DNA of 64,000 nt, taken from positions 284,647 through 348,646 of the forward strand of contig NZ_FNPL01000001.1 of NCBI RefSeq assembly GCF_900107305.1. The letters run 5' to 3'. The notes under the pieces were generated by a model that was not told the DNA's origin, made no database searches, and saw only the letters and a program-made list of their open reading frames with translations. This document shows, in pieces, positions 30,201 through 38,154 of the stretch (its first letter is position 1; each line of letters starts with the position of its first letter). Source of the stretch: Thermoactinomyces sp. DSM 45892. Lineage in GTDB: Bacteria > Bacillota > Bacilli > Thermoactinomycetales > Thermoactinomycetaceae. The translations under genes and the position numbers were made by a program.

Positions 30201-33200
30201 CGACTATACGCGCCTCTAGTGGATTCGAAATATCAGTAGTAACAATTTGAATTTCATCAAATGTTTGCGGGATAGGATCATAGAGAGTTTCCCCAAATCG
30301 TACGTTTTGAGTGGATTGTACGGAACCATTTAAAAGAAAGTCTACCTTAAACGTATTGTTTGTATAATACTTCGCTGGAACTATTGTTAAGTTAGCTTCT
30401 ACAGCAGGTGTAGTGGTTGGATTTTTCCATATACTCAAACTCTGGTTTTCTACATCAATATGTTGCTCGGGAATGAGCCCTATCACATCTGATGTTTCTG
30501 GAAGAGGTGGTTGCGGTATTTGATAAAGAGTGCCATTTATATTTGCCTTTAGTATATTTGTTGTGACAGAATTGAGAATTTGAATTTCATTAAATCCTTC
30601 CTTGACAAAGTCATAAAGATGCGCTCCGAATTGCAAGGTTTGCGTGGATTGTGTGACACCATTTAAAAGAAAGGCTAGCTGAAACGTGTTATTCTCATAA
30701 TATTGATCTGGTAGAATCATTACCTCAGCTTGCCAAGCCGTAACCTTTGAATTTTTCCATATACTAAACTGTGCATCAGTATCCTGAATATGTTGGTATG
30801 AAATGGTATCTACGACTGGGTTTGGCTTTTGAATTTTTGGTTGTGGTAGTCGATAAATCGTGCCCTCTATACTTCCATGTAATGAACTCGTCGGGTCAGA
30901 ATTGATAATTTGAATTTCATCAAATCCTCTTCGGACAATATCATAGATGTATTCTCCGAATTGCAAGGTTTCCCTGGATTGTTCGACACCTCTTAAAAGA
31001 AAAGATAGAACAAACGTATTTTTCACATAATCATATGGCCTAATGGTTAATTGCGCTTGTATCCCACCCGACACATCTAGGTTCTTCCATATAGTAAAAT
31101 TGGCATCATCATCCTGAAAATCTTTTTTCTCAATCTGATCTACGACGGGGTCCACAGGGACAGGTTTAGGTACAATCTCAAGACGATCAATTAATATTGC
31201 TGGATCGCTCGCCGCTCCTTGTGGTGATAAAGTCACAGTAACATCACCTGAGGGTACCTGGAGAAAATTCAGTGTCATATCTTGTAATACATAGTTTACA
31301 TTATCACTTGCACCGATTACAAAAACTCGGTGTAATTCCTGTACATTTTCGTCCGAAGTACTAGGGAATAGTACAGGCCCCCTTAGGGTCGGATTGCCCG
31401 TTGCAGTCATAGAGAACATAACCTGGGCATCGTTTCCTGGATTGGCAAAACGTACTCGAAAACGATATTGACCGGCCGTTAGATTAGTAAGTTTAAACTG
31501 TAGACCATCACTAGTAAGTGGTACAGCATTGGCACCGTTTACCCATTCTTTTACAGTTGAAGGACGGTTACCGTTCAGAAGAGTTGCTTTTTCCGCAGGA
31601 ATTCCTTTTCCGACTATCTCTTTTGTGTCTGTGTCTTGTTCACCAAATACATTATTTACATTTAAATCTTGTGAAACATAAGTGGCGATTAACCCTATTT
31701 TATCGGTATTCCTAGGGTTATTGGTTTGTCTAAACGCGTATAAAGCATTTAGTTTTTGGTCCTCGAGCACGATATTACAACTGGTTCTATATGAACCACC
31801 TGGACTAGGCTTACAGCTTTCTCCAGGTGGACATGGACCAGGAACACCATAATCACTATAACAACTACCAGGTAAAATGGGACCTATCTGAGCTGGACGA
31901 TCCTCCTTACCAGCAGACCATATAGTTAGGCCTTCTCCATCAACATACATACTATATTGGGTTTGTGCATCAATCTTTAGTATAGGCATGTCAGATACCA
32001 TTACTGACCCGGACACATCTGAAAAACCACTCGGTACAAAGCTGTCAAATTGTTGTTGATCTGTATAAGTTATCCTAACTTTATAAGGATAGTTATAAAA
32101 ACCAAGAGTATCCGAGTCATGCTGTTTGTGTCCCCGACCGACAGAAAATTCGACTTGCTGTAAGTCACCATGAAAATAAGAAGGGGCATCATATTTTATC
32201 TGGTTATTATTATCAAAAATATCGTAAATCGTTACTGTTCCATCGGAGGCTTGGTTCTGTCCGACCATATCAGCAACTAGTACACGTGTTTGTTCTATTG
32301 TCATTTGATCACTATAATCATCCGGAAACATCGTTGGCCACGTTGCAACTACATCCAACACATTTAAAATCATTGTTCGAATATATACATTCTGTTTATT
32401 GATTTGAGCTTTAGTAGGAGAATCTTTTGAAACGGGAGGCATTTTGCCTTGATCTGTGGTGTTACTGTTTTTGCCGTAATAGCCGTTAAACTGTATCATA
32501 AAGTCATTTGTAGCCCTCCAGATTATATGCCTCATGTCCAGTTTAAGCTGATCCAATGTTTGATGCCAAGTATTATTGTTGTCCGACTTACTATCAACAG
32601 GATAAACAATGTCAATCCATTTTTCTAAAAATCTTATCCACGATTGGTATGCACCAAGTCTCATTGTTACTCCCATAGCAAAATAAGGTGCAGAAGGCAC
32701 AGTCAAGTAATCGATCTGATTAAGCGATTGGTTTTGAGTAAGGTCTAACACTCCATCAGCGCCTCGAAAAATCTGTGCAATATTATCAAAATTACCTGGG
32801 GTCGGTACTTGAGGAGTTCTAACAGCATCATCTTCAGTACCTGTAAATTGTGCTCCTACAATCGCAGTTGCCAAAGTTTCCATTTGGTCTCTACATGCGT
32901 TTAAATAACCTGCCCACGTGACTTGATGTGTTTCAATCATTGCTTCCTGTATTTGTCTTGTTATTTCTTTATTGATTGTATCCATTAAATCTTTTGTTGT
33001 GCTGCTTCTCTTATTCGGCCAAAGCCAGCCTAGCAGGAAATTAAGAAGTGGTGCGACAAACTCGCCACCTGGAATTAATGAAGTACCTAATCCGATTCCG
33101 GCTTTAAATAATGTTAAATAATTAAATGCTCCTCCCTGAGCCAGGGCCATACCTTGTTGAAAAGCTGCGTACGAAAGTTTACCAGTCTTTTGGAATTCTT

Positions 33201-33312
33201 GCCACGCCGCTGATATGTCTTTAAATACATCGGTAAAGCTGTTTGTCTCTAATGGTGGATTTGCTAATGTGTTAAAGGGAATCAAAGGTGTTACTTGTAC
33301 GGGGCCATTCAT
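27241..33312 (-). CDS. Giant three-domain Cry-like (delta-endotoxin) protein with twelve C-terminal repeats
   Basis: This 2023-residue protein starts at ATG 33312 (AGGAGGGA seven bases upstream). Residues 1-722 look like a Cry toxin core. A helical domain I is seen with PGGEFVAPLLNFLLGWLWP near residue 81, and conserved block 2 (YIRTMILNVLDVVATWPTMF) near residue 310. An IPAEKATLLNG segment resembles the IPAVK of the domain II/III junction. Domain III has YRFRVRFANPG and ends with the block 5 signature AILIDRLEIVP near residue 710. A Cys-rich insert (four Cys) lies near residues 510-545. Residues 723-2023 are twelve tandem repeats. No signal peptide is seen, as expected for a crystal protein made in the mother cell. 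The Cry core is well supported; the repeat tail I do not recognise. Targets cannot be inferred. Confidence 0.88.
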   Translation of the reverse strand: MNGPVQVTPLIPFNTLANPPLETNSFTDVFKDISAAWQEFQKTGKLSYAAFQQGMALAQGGAFNYLTLFKAGIGLGTSLIPGGEFVAPLLNFLLGWLWPNKRSSTTKDLMDTINKEITRQIQEAMIETHQVTWAGYLNACRDQMETLATAIVGAQFTGTEDDAVRTPQVPTPGNFDNIAQIFRGADGVLDLTQNQSLNQIDYLTVPSAPYFAMGVTMRLGAYQSWIRFLEKWIDIVYPVDSKSDNNNTWHQTLDQLKLDMRHIIWRATNDFMIQFNGYYGKNSNTTDQGKMPPVSKDSPTKAQINKQNVYIRTMILNVLDVVATWPTMFPDDYSDQMTIEQTRVLVADMVGQNQASDGTVTIYDIFDNNNQIKYDAPSYFHGDLQQVEFSVGRGHKQHDSDTLGFYNYPYKVRITYTDQQQFDSFVPSGFSDVSGSVMVSDMPILKIDAQTQYSMYVDGEGLTIWSAGKEDRPAQIGPILPGSCYSDYGVPGPCPPGESCKPSPGGSYRTSCNIVLEDQKLNALYAFRQTNNPRNTDKIGLIATYVSQDLNVNNVFGEQDTDTKEIVGKGIPAEKATLLNGNRPSTVKEWVNGANAVPLTSDGLQFKLTNLTAGQYRFRVRFANPGNDAQVMFSMTATGNPTLRGPVLFPSTSDENVQELHRVFVIGASDNVNYVLQDMTLNFLQVPSGDVTVTLSPQGAASDPAILIDRLEIVPKPVPVDPVVDQIEKKDFQDDDANFTIWKNLDVSGGIQAQLTIRPYDYVKNTFVLSFLLRGVEQSRETLQFGEYIYDIVRRGFDEIQIINSDPTSSLHGSIEGTIYRLPQPKIQKPNPVVDTISYQHIQDTDAQFSIWKNSKVTAWQAEVMILPDQYYENNTFQLAFLLNGVTQSTQTLQFGAHLYDFVKEGFNEIQILNSVTTNILKANINGTLYQIPQPPLPETSDVIGLIPEQHIDVENQSLSIWKNPTTTPAVEANLTIVPAKYYTNNTFKVDFLLNGSVQSTQNVRFGETLYDPIPQTFDEIQIVTTDISNPLEARIVGTVYRIPQPPLPQQTEVAATISNQHFDMDSASYSVWKDSNISAIQAKLTISPDNYVADNTFTVAFLLKGVTQSTQALQFGEYLYDPILQTFDEIQIQNSDTANGLHGSVEGTIYKLSQEQNPSGTEYADTILEHDFEDTDAQFTIWKNSNISAIQAKVTITPDHYMADNTFRLSFLLNGVSQSTQPLVFGEYVYDSVSNEFNEIQILNSDTTNILKGTVEGTLYRLPQPSEIAATIPKHDFQDTDARFSLWKDPSISAVQAKLTIMPKEYMAKNTFTLAFLLNGATLSTQPLQFGTFPYSSVSPGFNEIQILNSDTTNILDGDVEGTLYRVAQPNVPGSPDIVDSIPPHYVQIDETVYRIWRNPTVPTVQVKLKIIPSEPIPNAPFRLDFYLKGEKQDDQPLQFGEYLYNPVAAGFDEIQIVTTDSTYKLSGTLEGTIYDVPQKPIPFPSPVIDTISQQTIPTNSDAVTIWKNQKQNGVAVQASFNFMPQNWINNTFRLDYLFQGASIYSQQVEYGNYMYNAILTGFDEIQLVTSDTTNMLYGTMSGMIYQIPQALFPPEDPVIDSFPVKYIVDNLQAYSIWKNSSVSAVQAKLTVRPISATENTFTVAFLLKGVQQFSQPLQFTEYLYAVVSQGFDEIQILSSDTTNILSANVEGELYRIPQPPLSQSNPVLDTFNKGIDEAVYQELLWQNPRPNIPAVQAKLTITSDGPGNVPGDVLHFVSDGSLVSIQPMQYGEYLYDPMPQGSSFDQIFIISGYGDFLNLDVKATIYAQDRPVLETIPEQHQLYNPNASITLWKATQADELAVQASLTFTALLPVVGQNIVFLSNGVTQSTQPLHYGEYLYDPVPQGFDEIQLYDVAPINLMEGTVYTLERPVLDVIPEHIINDIVPVYTIWKDSNILAAQATLTIEHESEPHSDLSMLTIAFLLKGVVQSSQPLQLGTKLYALVPQKFDEIQIVNADNPNFNQYAYGLNAYVGGSIYDVAQ
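27244..31146 (-). repeat. Twelve tandem coding repeats of about 109 residues
   Basis: Each unit (100-111 residues) starts with a V-(I/L/V)-D-x-I-like strand, then IWKNS and VQAKLTI, then NNTF...FLLNGVTQSTQPLQFGE, LYDPV, FDEIQI and GTVEGTLYRIPQP. Units are separated by Pro-rich linkers. Units 1-9 are most alike, while 10-12 are more divergent. The first starts at 31146 and the second at 30816. Confidence 0.9.
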
Positions 33313-33357
33313 AAAATCCCTCCTGAAATAAAAAATATACATATATCATACAATCAG

Positions 33358-33386
33358 TTAGATATGATGTGTATATCTGTTGTGTC
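33358..33386 (-). promoter_or_regulatory. Possible sigma-K-like promoter of the Cry operon
   Basis: On the minus strand CATATCTAA (consensus CATANNNTA with one mismatch) has an ACA about 16 bases upstream, 45 bases before the Cry start. Mother-cell sigma factors drive many cry genes. Pattern only. Confidence 0.3.
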
Positions 33387-33462
33387 GTAGACAATTTTTT
33401 AAAGAAATAACAGAAAAACATGTCTAACTCACTGTCTGATATACTATACAAAACAAGTCTTT

Positions 33463-33654
33463 TTGGTGAAAAAAATAGTTTTATCCAAAAATAGGTTTAC
33501 TTCCTGCTCGTATGATGTTAGACATGCGAATGTAGGAACCACACTAGATATCTACTCTCATGTTCTTCCTAATATGCATACATGTAGGCAAAAAGTGATC
33601 AAATCCCAATACGTATTCAAAAGAGTAACATCTAAAATTGCTTTGCTCCTGTGA
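33463..33654 (+). pseudogene. Tyrosine recombinase (integrase) C-terminal remnant
   Basis: The frame contains VRHANVGTTLDIYSHVLPNM, the C-terminal active-site region of phage/ICE-type tyrosine integrases (typical form LGHSSVSTTLDIYSHVLPNM), including the tyrosine nucleophile. Nothing of the earlier domains survives. It sits 150 bases upstream of the Cry gene, so the toxin locus may have arrived on an integrated element. The stretch 33313-33685 otherwise holds only the Cry leader region. Confidence 0.75.
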
Positions 33655-33685
33655 AAAACATTGACCAAATTGAATTACCACAAAT

Positions 33686-33725
33686 AAAAAAAGCCCTGAA
33701 ATACTGCTTATATCAAGGCTTTTTT
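33686..33725 (-). terminator. Terminator after nadE
   Basis: On the minus strand AAAAAAGCCTTGA pairs with TCAGGGCTTTTTTT around a short loop, immediately after the nadE stop at 33730. Confidence 0.85.
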
Positions 33726-33729
33726 CTAT

Positions 33730-34587
33730 CTACATGCCCCAATCTCGAAGATAACGGAAATCAATCCCCACTGTACGATTGGATACCTTTAGAATAACGG
33801 GCATCACTCGTTTAAATTGGTTGCGGATGATTCGCTTGTTGACCGCATTGATGAGGGCATCGGAAAAACCTTGCTTATGAAGTGCTTTGCGATCCCATTT
33901 TAAATCTAACATGTGATATAAGACACGATCCATGTCAAAGTAAGAAAAGCCGATCTCCCCTTCATCTGTCTGGTTTTCCCATAAATCCGCACTAGGAGGC
34001 TTCGATAAGATGGAGTTAGGAACCCCCAAATAACGAGAAAGTTGACGAACCTGTGTTTTATATAAATCCCCGATCGGATTAATCGCAGAAGCCGAGTCTC
34101 CAAATTGGGTACCGTAGCCAAGTAAAAGTTCCGTGCGATTGCTTGTACCTACCACAAGGGCTTCATAGTAAGCGGATAAATCATATAAAATCGTCATTCT
34201 TTCCCTAGCCATTTTATTTCCTCTACGAAGGGGGCTAGCATCAGGAAAACTTTCAAAGTACGCATCAATCTGAGGGGTGATATCCACTGTGAGTGACTGT
34301 ACGCCTGTATCTTGAATCGCTTCCGCAGCATCATCTAGGCTATTTTGGCTACTCTGTTTATAAGGCATCCGAACGGCGATTACATTTTCAGCCCCAAAGG
34401 CCCTCACTGCTAAATAAAGAGACAGGGCAGAGTCAATTCCTCCTGATAATCCCAAGATCACACGGCGAAAGCCTACTTTGTTCACTTCTTCACGTAAAGC
34501 TGTAGTCAATATCTGGGTAGTTAGTTCTTCATTGAGAGATAGATACGGAGCTTCTGTTAATTGATCCGTTAACCATTGTGTAGACAT
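33730..34587 (-). CDS. nadE: NH3-dependent NAD+ synthetase
   Basis: This enzyme catalyses the last step of NAD synthesis by amidating nicotinate adenine dinucleotide. It has 285 residues. The PP-loop ATP pyrophosphatase motif LGLSGGIDSALS is near residue 44, VGTSNRTELLLGYGTQFGD is near residue 148, and SADLWENQTDE is near residue 195. The N-terminal glutaminase domain of glutamine-dependent NadE is absent, but a nitrilase-fold protein is encoded four bases upstream on the same strand. The pair probably works as a split glutamine-dependent synthetase. Confidence 0.92.
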   Translation of the reverse strand: MSTQWLTDQLTEAPYLSLNEELTTQILTTALREEVNKVGFRRVILGLSGGIDSALSLYLAVRAFGAENVIAVRMPYKQSSQNSLDDAAEAIQDTGVQSLTVDITPQIDAYFESFPDASPLRRGNKMARERMTILYDLSAYYEALVVGTSNRTELLLGYGTQFGDSASAINPIGDLYKTQVRQLSRYLGVPNSILSKPPSADLWENQTDEGEIGFSYFDMDRVLYHMLDLKWDRKALHKQGFSDALINAVNKRIIRNQFKRVMPVILKVSNRTVGIDFRYLRDWGM

Positions 34588-34590
34588 GTC

Positions 34591-35436
34591 CTACTCTCCT
34601 CTACGATGTTGTTGAATTCGAGTAAGTTCTCGAACCACGAGATCTGTATTTTCATCACGTAAAATAGGGGTTGTAAAACGGGCCTGTCGAACCATATCGA
34701 GATCTAAATCAAAGGTCACAAGAGATTCTTCAAAAAGAGGTCCCTGAACCAATGTATCTCCAAATGGGTCCACTGCGGTAGAATTACCAAAAAAGGTGAT
34801 CCCATCCTCCGTTCCGACACGTTGTGTACAAGCGATACACATTCCATAAAATTGAGCTTGGCTCGTTAGAATCAAGTCCCATGAGTCCTGTGTTCCCAAT
34901 CCTTTAGCGTGTACACCACGTGCTGGAGAATTAGCAAGTACAATCAGAAGCTCTGCTCGATCCTGAGCAAGGAGATACGGAGCTGATGGATGCCACATAT
35001 CTTCACAGACTAGCATCCCCACACGACCAAACTTCGTGTCAAATGCTCGAATCTTTTCTCCTCGACCAAAATAACGTGCCTCATCAAACATTCCATATGT
35101 AGGTAGATATACTTTGCGATGTACGGATTGAATACTGCCATAGCTTGCATAAATCGCCGAATTGTACAAGATGTGATCGGGTGAACGTTCTACGATTCCA
35201 AAAGCGATATCGATCCCCTTCGATTCGGAGACAATTTCTTGTACTTCCTCACTATCCACAGTGCAAGCCACATCGTAAGTTAAGTCGAGCAGATTATATC
35301 CCATTAAGCTTAACTCTGGAAATATAAGCAACTCGACTCCTTCTTCTTTTGCCTGTTTCATTATCTGTTTGTGAATTTCAATGTTTTTAGCCACATTACC
35401 CAAATGTGGTCGAATTTGAGCTAATCCAACTTTCAT
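34591..35436 (-). CDS. Nitrilase-superfamily amidohydrolase, likely glutaminase partner of NadE
   Basis: This 281-residue carbon-nitrogen hydrolase has the catalytic triad Glu-Lys-Cys, seen as LIFPELSLMGY near residue 42, RKVYLPTYGMFDE near residue 112, and MLVCEDMWHPSAP near residue 147. These segments resemble the glutaminase domain of glutamine-dependent NAD synthetases more than those of generic amidases. GGGAGG lies about nine bases before the ATG. The gap to nadE is only three bases, so the two are coupled. A different amidase role cannot be excluded. Confidence 0.82.
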   Translation of the reverse strand: MKVGLAQIRPHLGNVAKNIEIHKQIMKQAKEEGVELLIFPELSLMGYNLLDLTYDVACTVDSEEVQEIVSESKGIDIAFGIVERSPDHILYNSAIYASYGSIQSVHRKVYLPTYGMFDEARYFGRGEKIRAFDTKFGRVGMLVCEDMWHPSAPYLLAQDRAELLIVLANSPARGVHAKGLGTQDSWDLILTSQAQFYGMCIACTQRVGTEDGITFFGNSTAVDPFGDTLVQGPLFEESLVTFDLDLDMVRQARFTTPILRDENTDLVVRELTRIQQHRRGE

Positions 35437-35489
35437 TCTAAGATGCCTCCCTAAGGCGAACTATGGGTGATTTGGCCTTTATCATACCA

Positions 35490-36434
35490 TTACCAGTAAC
35501 GCAATTGCGAGAGAAACTCCCGATGGTGCTCGATATCATCAATAATTCTTTCCAAGTAAGGGCCTGTATAATCGAGGCGATAACCGGGCTTCTTTTCCAA
35601 CACTCCTATCGACTCGCGAAAAAATTCATTGGGAAATCCATACATCACTTTGATAAAATATTTCTCCCAATCTGATAAAGGTTGGTGGTGTTCATAACAT
35701 GCCATCATCTCAATCCATAGCGCTTGATCCCAATGGTTTTCGGTTAAGATCCGGGTGCTAATCTGCCATAGATCTCCCCACTGGGCATCATAGCTTGCTG
35801 TATCGAAATCGATTAACCACGCCCGATCCCCTTCGATCATCCAATTATGACTTGCTAAATCGCGATGGCATAGATGATGATGAAGATGAGATTGTTCGTT
35901 CATTTCGTAAAATGTAGGTGTATATAGCTGATTCCATGCATTTACGCCCATCCGATACATCTCGTAACCCGCTAGCCGCATCCATTTTTCAGTCTTACCT
36001 GTCGATCGATCGTATTGATACAGATACTTTTCAAACTTCTTTAGACGTTGTCCAAGTCTCTCCCATAAAAGGAACGCCGTCTGACGAGTAGACGGCGTAG
36101 TACATCCACGTCCCACTTGATGAAATCGAGCTAGTTGTTCTAATACGAGCTTGCTTTCTTTGCGAGACCGATACTTACATGTTTCCCCGTTAATGTATGT
36201 GGTTAATGTTAACCCATCTCCTGCATGTATAAACCTAGGCATATCATCAAACCCACGATGCCTGATCTCTCGATCAACTTGACTCCACCACTCTTGTTGG
36301 TAAGCCGAACGACATTGCTTCGCTACCCATGTTTGTTCCTTTGTATAAATGAGCCATATTTTTTTCCCTTTTTCCATGTCGATAACCCGAGTCTGAAGAG
36401 CTCGTTCCATTTTTCGCAAGCTTGGCTGGGACAT
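35490..36434 (-). CDS. CotS-family spore coat protein (aminoglycoside phosphotransferase fold)
   Basis: This 314-residue kinase-like protein has the phosphotransferase signature HLCHRDLASHNWMI near residue 200 and a metal-binding LIDFDTASYD near residue 220. These resemble CotS/CotI/YsxE proteins of the inner spore coat. The start at ATG 36434 is set by AAGGAAGGG six bases upstream. It is downstream of a LysM coat protein, recalling the spoVID-ysxE pair of B. subtilis. Which member of the family it is cannot be decided. Confidence 0.75.
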   Translation of the reverse strand: MSQPSLRKMERALQTRVIDMEKGKKIWLIYTKEQTWVAKQCRSAYQQEWWSQVDREIRHRGFDDMPRFIHAGDGLTLTTYINGETCKYRSRKESKLVLEQLARFHQVGRGCTTPSTRQTAFLLWERLGQRLKKFEKYLYQYDRSTGKTEKWMRLAGYEMYRMGVNAWNQLYTPTFYEMNEQSHLHHHLCHRDLASHNWMIEGDRAWLIDFDTASYDAQWGDLWQISTRILTENHWDQALWIEMMACYEHHQPLSDWEKYFIKVMYGFPNEFFRESIGVLEKKPGYRLDYTGPYLERIIDDIEHHREFLSQLRYW

Positions 36435-36456
36435 ATTAACCCTTCCTTTATCTGAA

Positions 36457-37176
36457 TTAAAACTCTGCAGAAGAGCTCTCAAAAGCATCATTTTTATAAT
36501 CAGGTTCTTGATTCATCATCATTTCAGGTTGCCAGTATGCTGGCTGATGATTACCGTATGGAGTCCAAAACGGATATGGTGGTGTCGTCATGGCTGTTTG
36601 GGGCGGATAAGGCTCAGGTGATCCACAATCAGAACAAGGATAGTTTGGATACGGTGTAGATGCATGTGAAAGATGCGGGTAGGAATAAAATCCGGGTTCA
36701 GTTGGATAAAATGGTGCAAACTGATTAGGGTGAGAAGGCGGATAGGCATAAACAGAAGAAGACTCCCATTCATCTAATGACACTTCACTTGATTCATCAT
36801 AGTCGTCATACTGATCATAACGAGCTGGTTCGTTTTGATATTGGTTGTAAAATGGAACATCCTCCACCCGAATTGGCTTTGCAATCGTTAATTGTAGATC
36901 TCGTGGCGAACCAACTGGTCGCTCTGTAAGTGGCCACTGAGCATCCATTGGCTTCTGAGGTTTTAATGATTCGCGGTCGGTTCTGTCTTTTAGATAATCT
37001 CTCTTTACAGGGGAAACAGGCACTCGCCCCGACGGGATTCGAACCTTACTACCAACTTCCAACTGTTCTGGCTCCATAATATTGGGATTTGCCTCTAGTA
37101 CTCGCTCTAGCGGAACATTATACTTTTGTACCAAGTCCCATAACTGTTCTCCAGGACGTACGATATGAATTTTCAA
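36457..37176 (-). CDS. LysM-domain spore coat assembly protein (SafA-like)
   Basis: This 239-residue protein has one N-terminal LysM domain (IHIVRPGEQLWDLVQKYNV through VGSKVRIPSG, residues 3-50) that should bind the cortex or peptidoglycan. The remainder is low-complexity and rich in Pro, Tyr, Ser and Asp, ending in a Pro/Tyr-rich tail. This architecture matches SafA-type coat morphogenetic proteins. A TTG start at 37176 follows GAGGAGG. In B. subtilis safA lies near nadBCA and ruvAB, while here it lies near nadE. No signal peptide is seen, as for coat proteins. Confidence 0.7.
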   Translation of the reverse strand: MKIHIVRPGEQLWDLVQKYNVPLERVLEANPNIMEPEQLEVGSKVRIPSGRVPVSPVKRDYLKDRTDRESLKPQKPMDAQWPLTERPVGSPRDLQLTIAKPIRVEDVPFYNQYQNEPARYDQYDDYDESSEVSLDEWESSSVYAYPPSHPNQFAPFYPTEPGFYSYPHLSHASTPYPNYPCSDCGSPEPYPPQTAMTTPPYPFWTPYGNHQPAYWQPEMMMNQEPDYKNDAFESSSAEF

Positions 37177-37344
37177 ACCCGGTACCTCCTCTATTGCAAA
37201 TGGAATATTCTATCCTATGCGCCTATGGGCTATTAGTTGCCTTCACATCATCGACAGACGATCATTCAAGAAAATATATTCATTTTTCAAGGGTAATATG
37301 TAAAACTAAAGTTAGTAACGAATCTATATTTAGGAGGATAATGT

Positions 37345-38154
37345 ATGCATTCGAATCATCGCCTGAGGTGGATTAGTATCTTTGCCATCGCTATCGCCTC
37401 ATTCTCCATCCTATTAATTGGTTCCATCCTGTCTCTTATTGAGCTTTTTAGGCCTCAAGTATCCGACCTCCAATCGTCTACTTCCCAAAAAGTAGCCTCG
37501 CCGACCAGTCCTACTATCGGACGAATCGTCAGCATAGGTGATTCCCTCACTCGAGGAATCGGAGACGATAGCGGAAAAGGATACATCCAACTTTTTCGGG
37601 AGCAACTACAAAAATCAAGCAAAGCAGAAGTAAGCCTTGTCAATTTAAGCGTTAGTGGTGCCACTTCGACTGATCTTCGTAAACAGATCTCGCAACCTGA
37701 AACAGCTACCTTGCTAAAAAGTGCCGAGATCATCCCTTTCACCATCGGTGGAAACGATCTATTTCGAGGAAGTGGTCGCCTTGAAAATACGGATCCCAAA
37801 ACGGTAGAAAAAGCACGCCTTACCTATCAAGAAAACATGGACTTCATCCTAAAGGAAATTCGCAAACAGAATTCTAAAGCAACAATCTTCGTTTTTGGCT
37901 TGTATAATCCATTCGGTGACTTATCCGAAACCAAGCAAACCAATGAATTCGTTGCACAATGGAACCAAACAGCACAACAAGTGATCGCCAAGTATGATCG
38001 CGTTGTTTTTATTCCTACATATGATTTATTTCAATTAGATCCAAGACGATATCTTTTCACAGATCACTTTCATCCAAATCAACACGGGTACCAGCGCATG
38101 GCAAATCGGCTCACTCAACTGGTAATCGATCAAGAAGGGATGGAAACAAAATGA
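37345..38154 (+). CDS. SGNH/GDSL-type esterase, membrane-anchored
   Basis: This 269-residue protein has one N-terminal membrane span (residues 10-32) and an SGNH hydrolase domain. Block I is SIGDSLTRGIGDD near residue 62 (nucleophile Ser), block III is IGGNDLF near residue 135, and the catalytic pair is TDHFHPNQHGY near residue 243. It is likely an extracytoplasmic acyl-esterase acting on cell-wall or lipid esters. AGGAGGATAATGT lies before the ATG. Its stop overlaps the next ABC gene by four bases, so it is part of an operon with the transporter. Confidence 0.85.
   Translation: MHSNHRLRWISIFAIAIASFSILLIGSILSLIELFRPQVSDLQSSTSQKVASPTSPTIGRIVSIGDSLTRGIGDDSGKGYIQLFREQLQKSSKAEVSLVNLSVSGATSTDLRKQISQPETATLLKSAEIIPFTIGGNDLFRGSGRLENTDPKTVEKARLTYQENMDFILKEIRKQNSKATIFVFGLYNPFGDLSETKQTNEFVAQWNQTAQQVIAKYDRVVFIPTYDLFQLDPRRYLFTDHFHPNQHGYQRMANRLTQLVIDQEGMETK

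Noticed and set aside
36225..36455. Plus-strand 76-codon frame across the coat kinase start
   Set aside because: It is antisense to the CotS-like gene and its ribosome binding site; composition is not protein-like.
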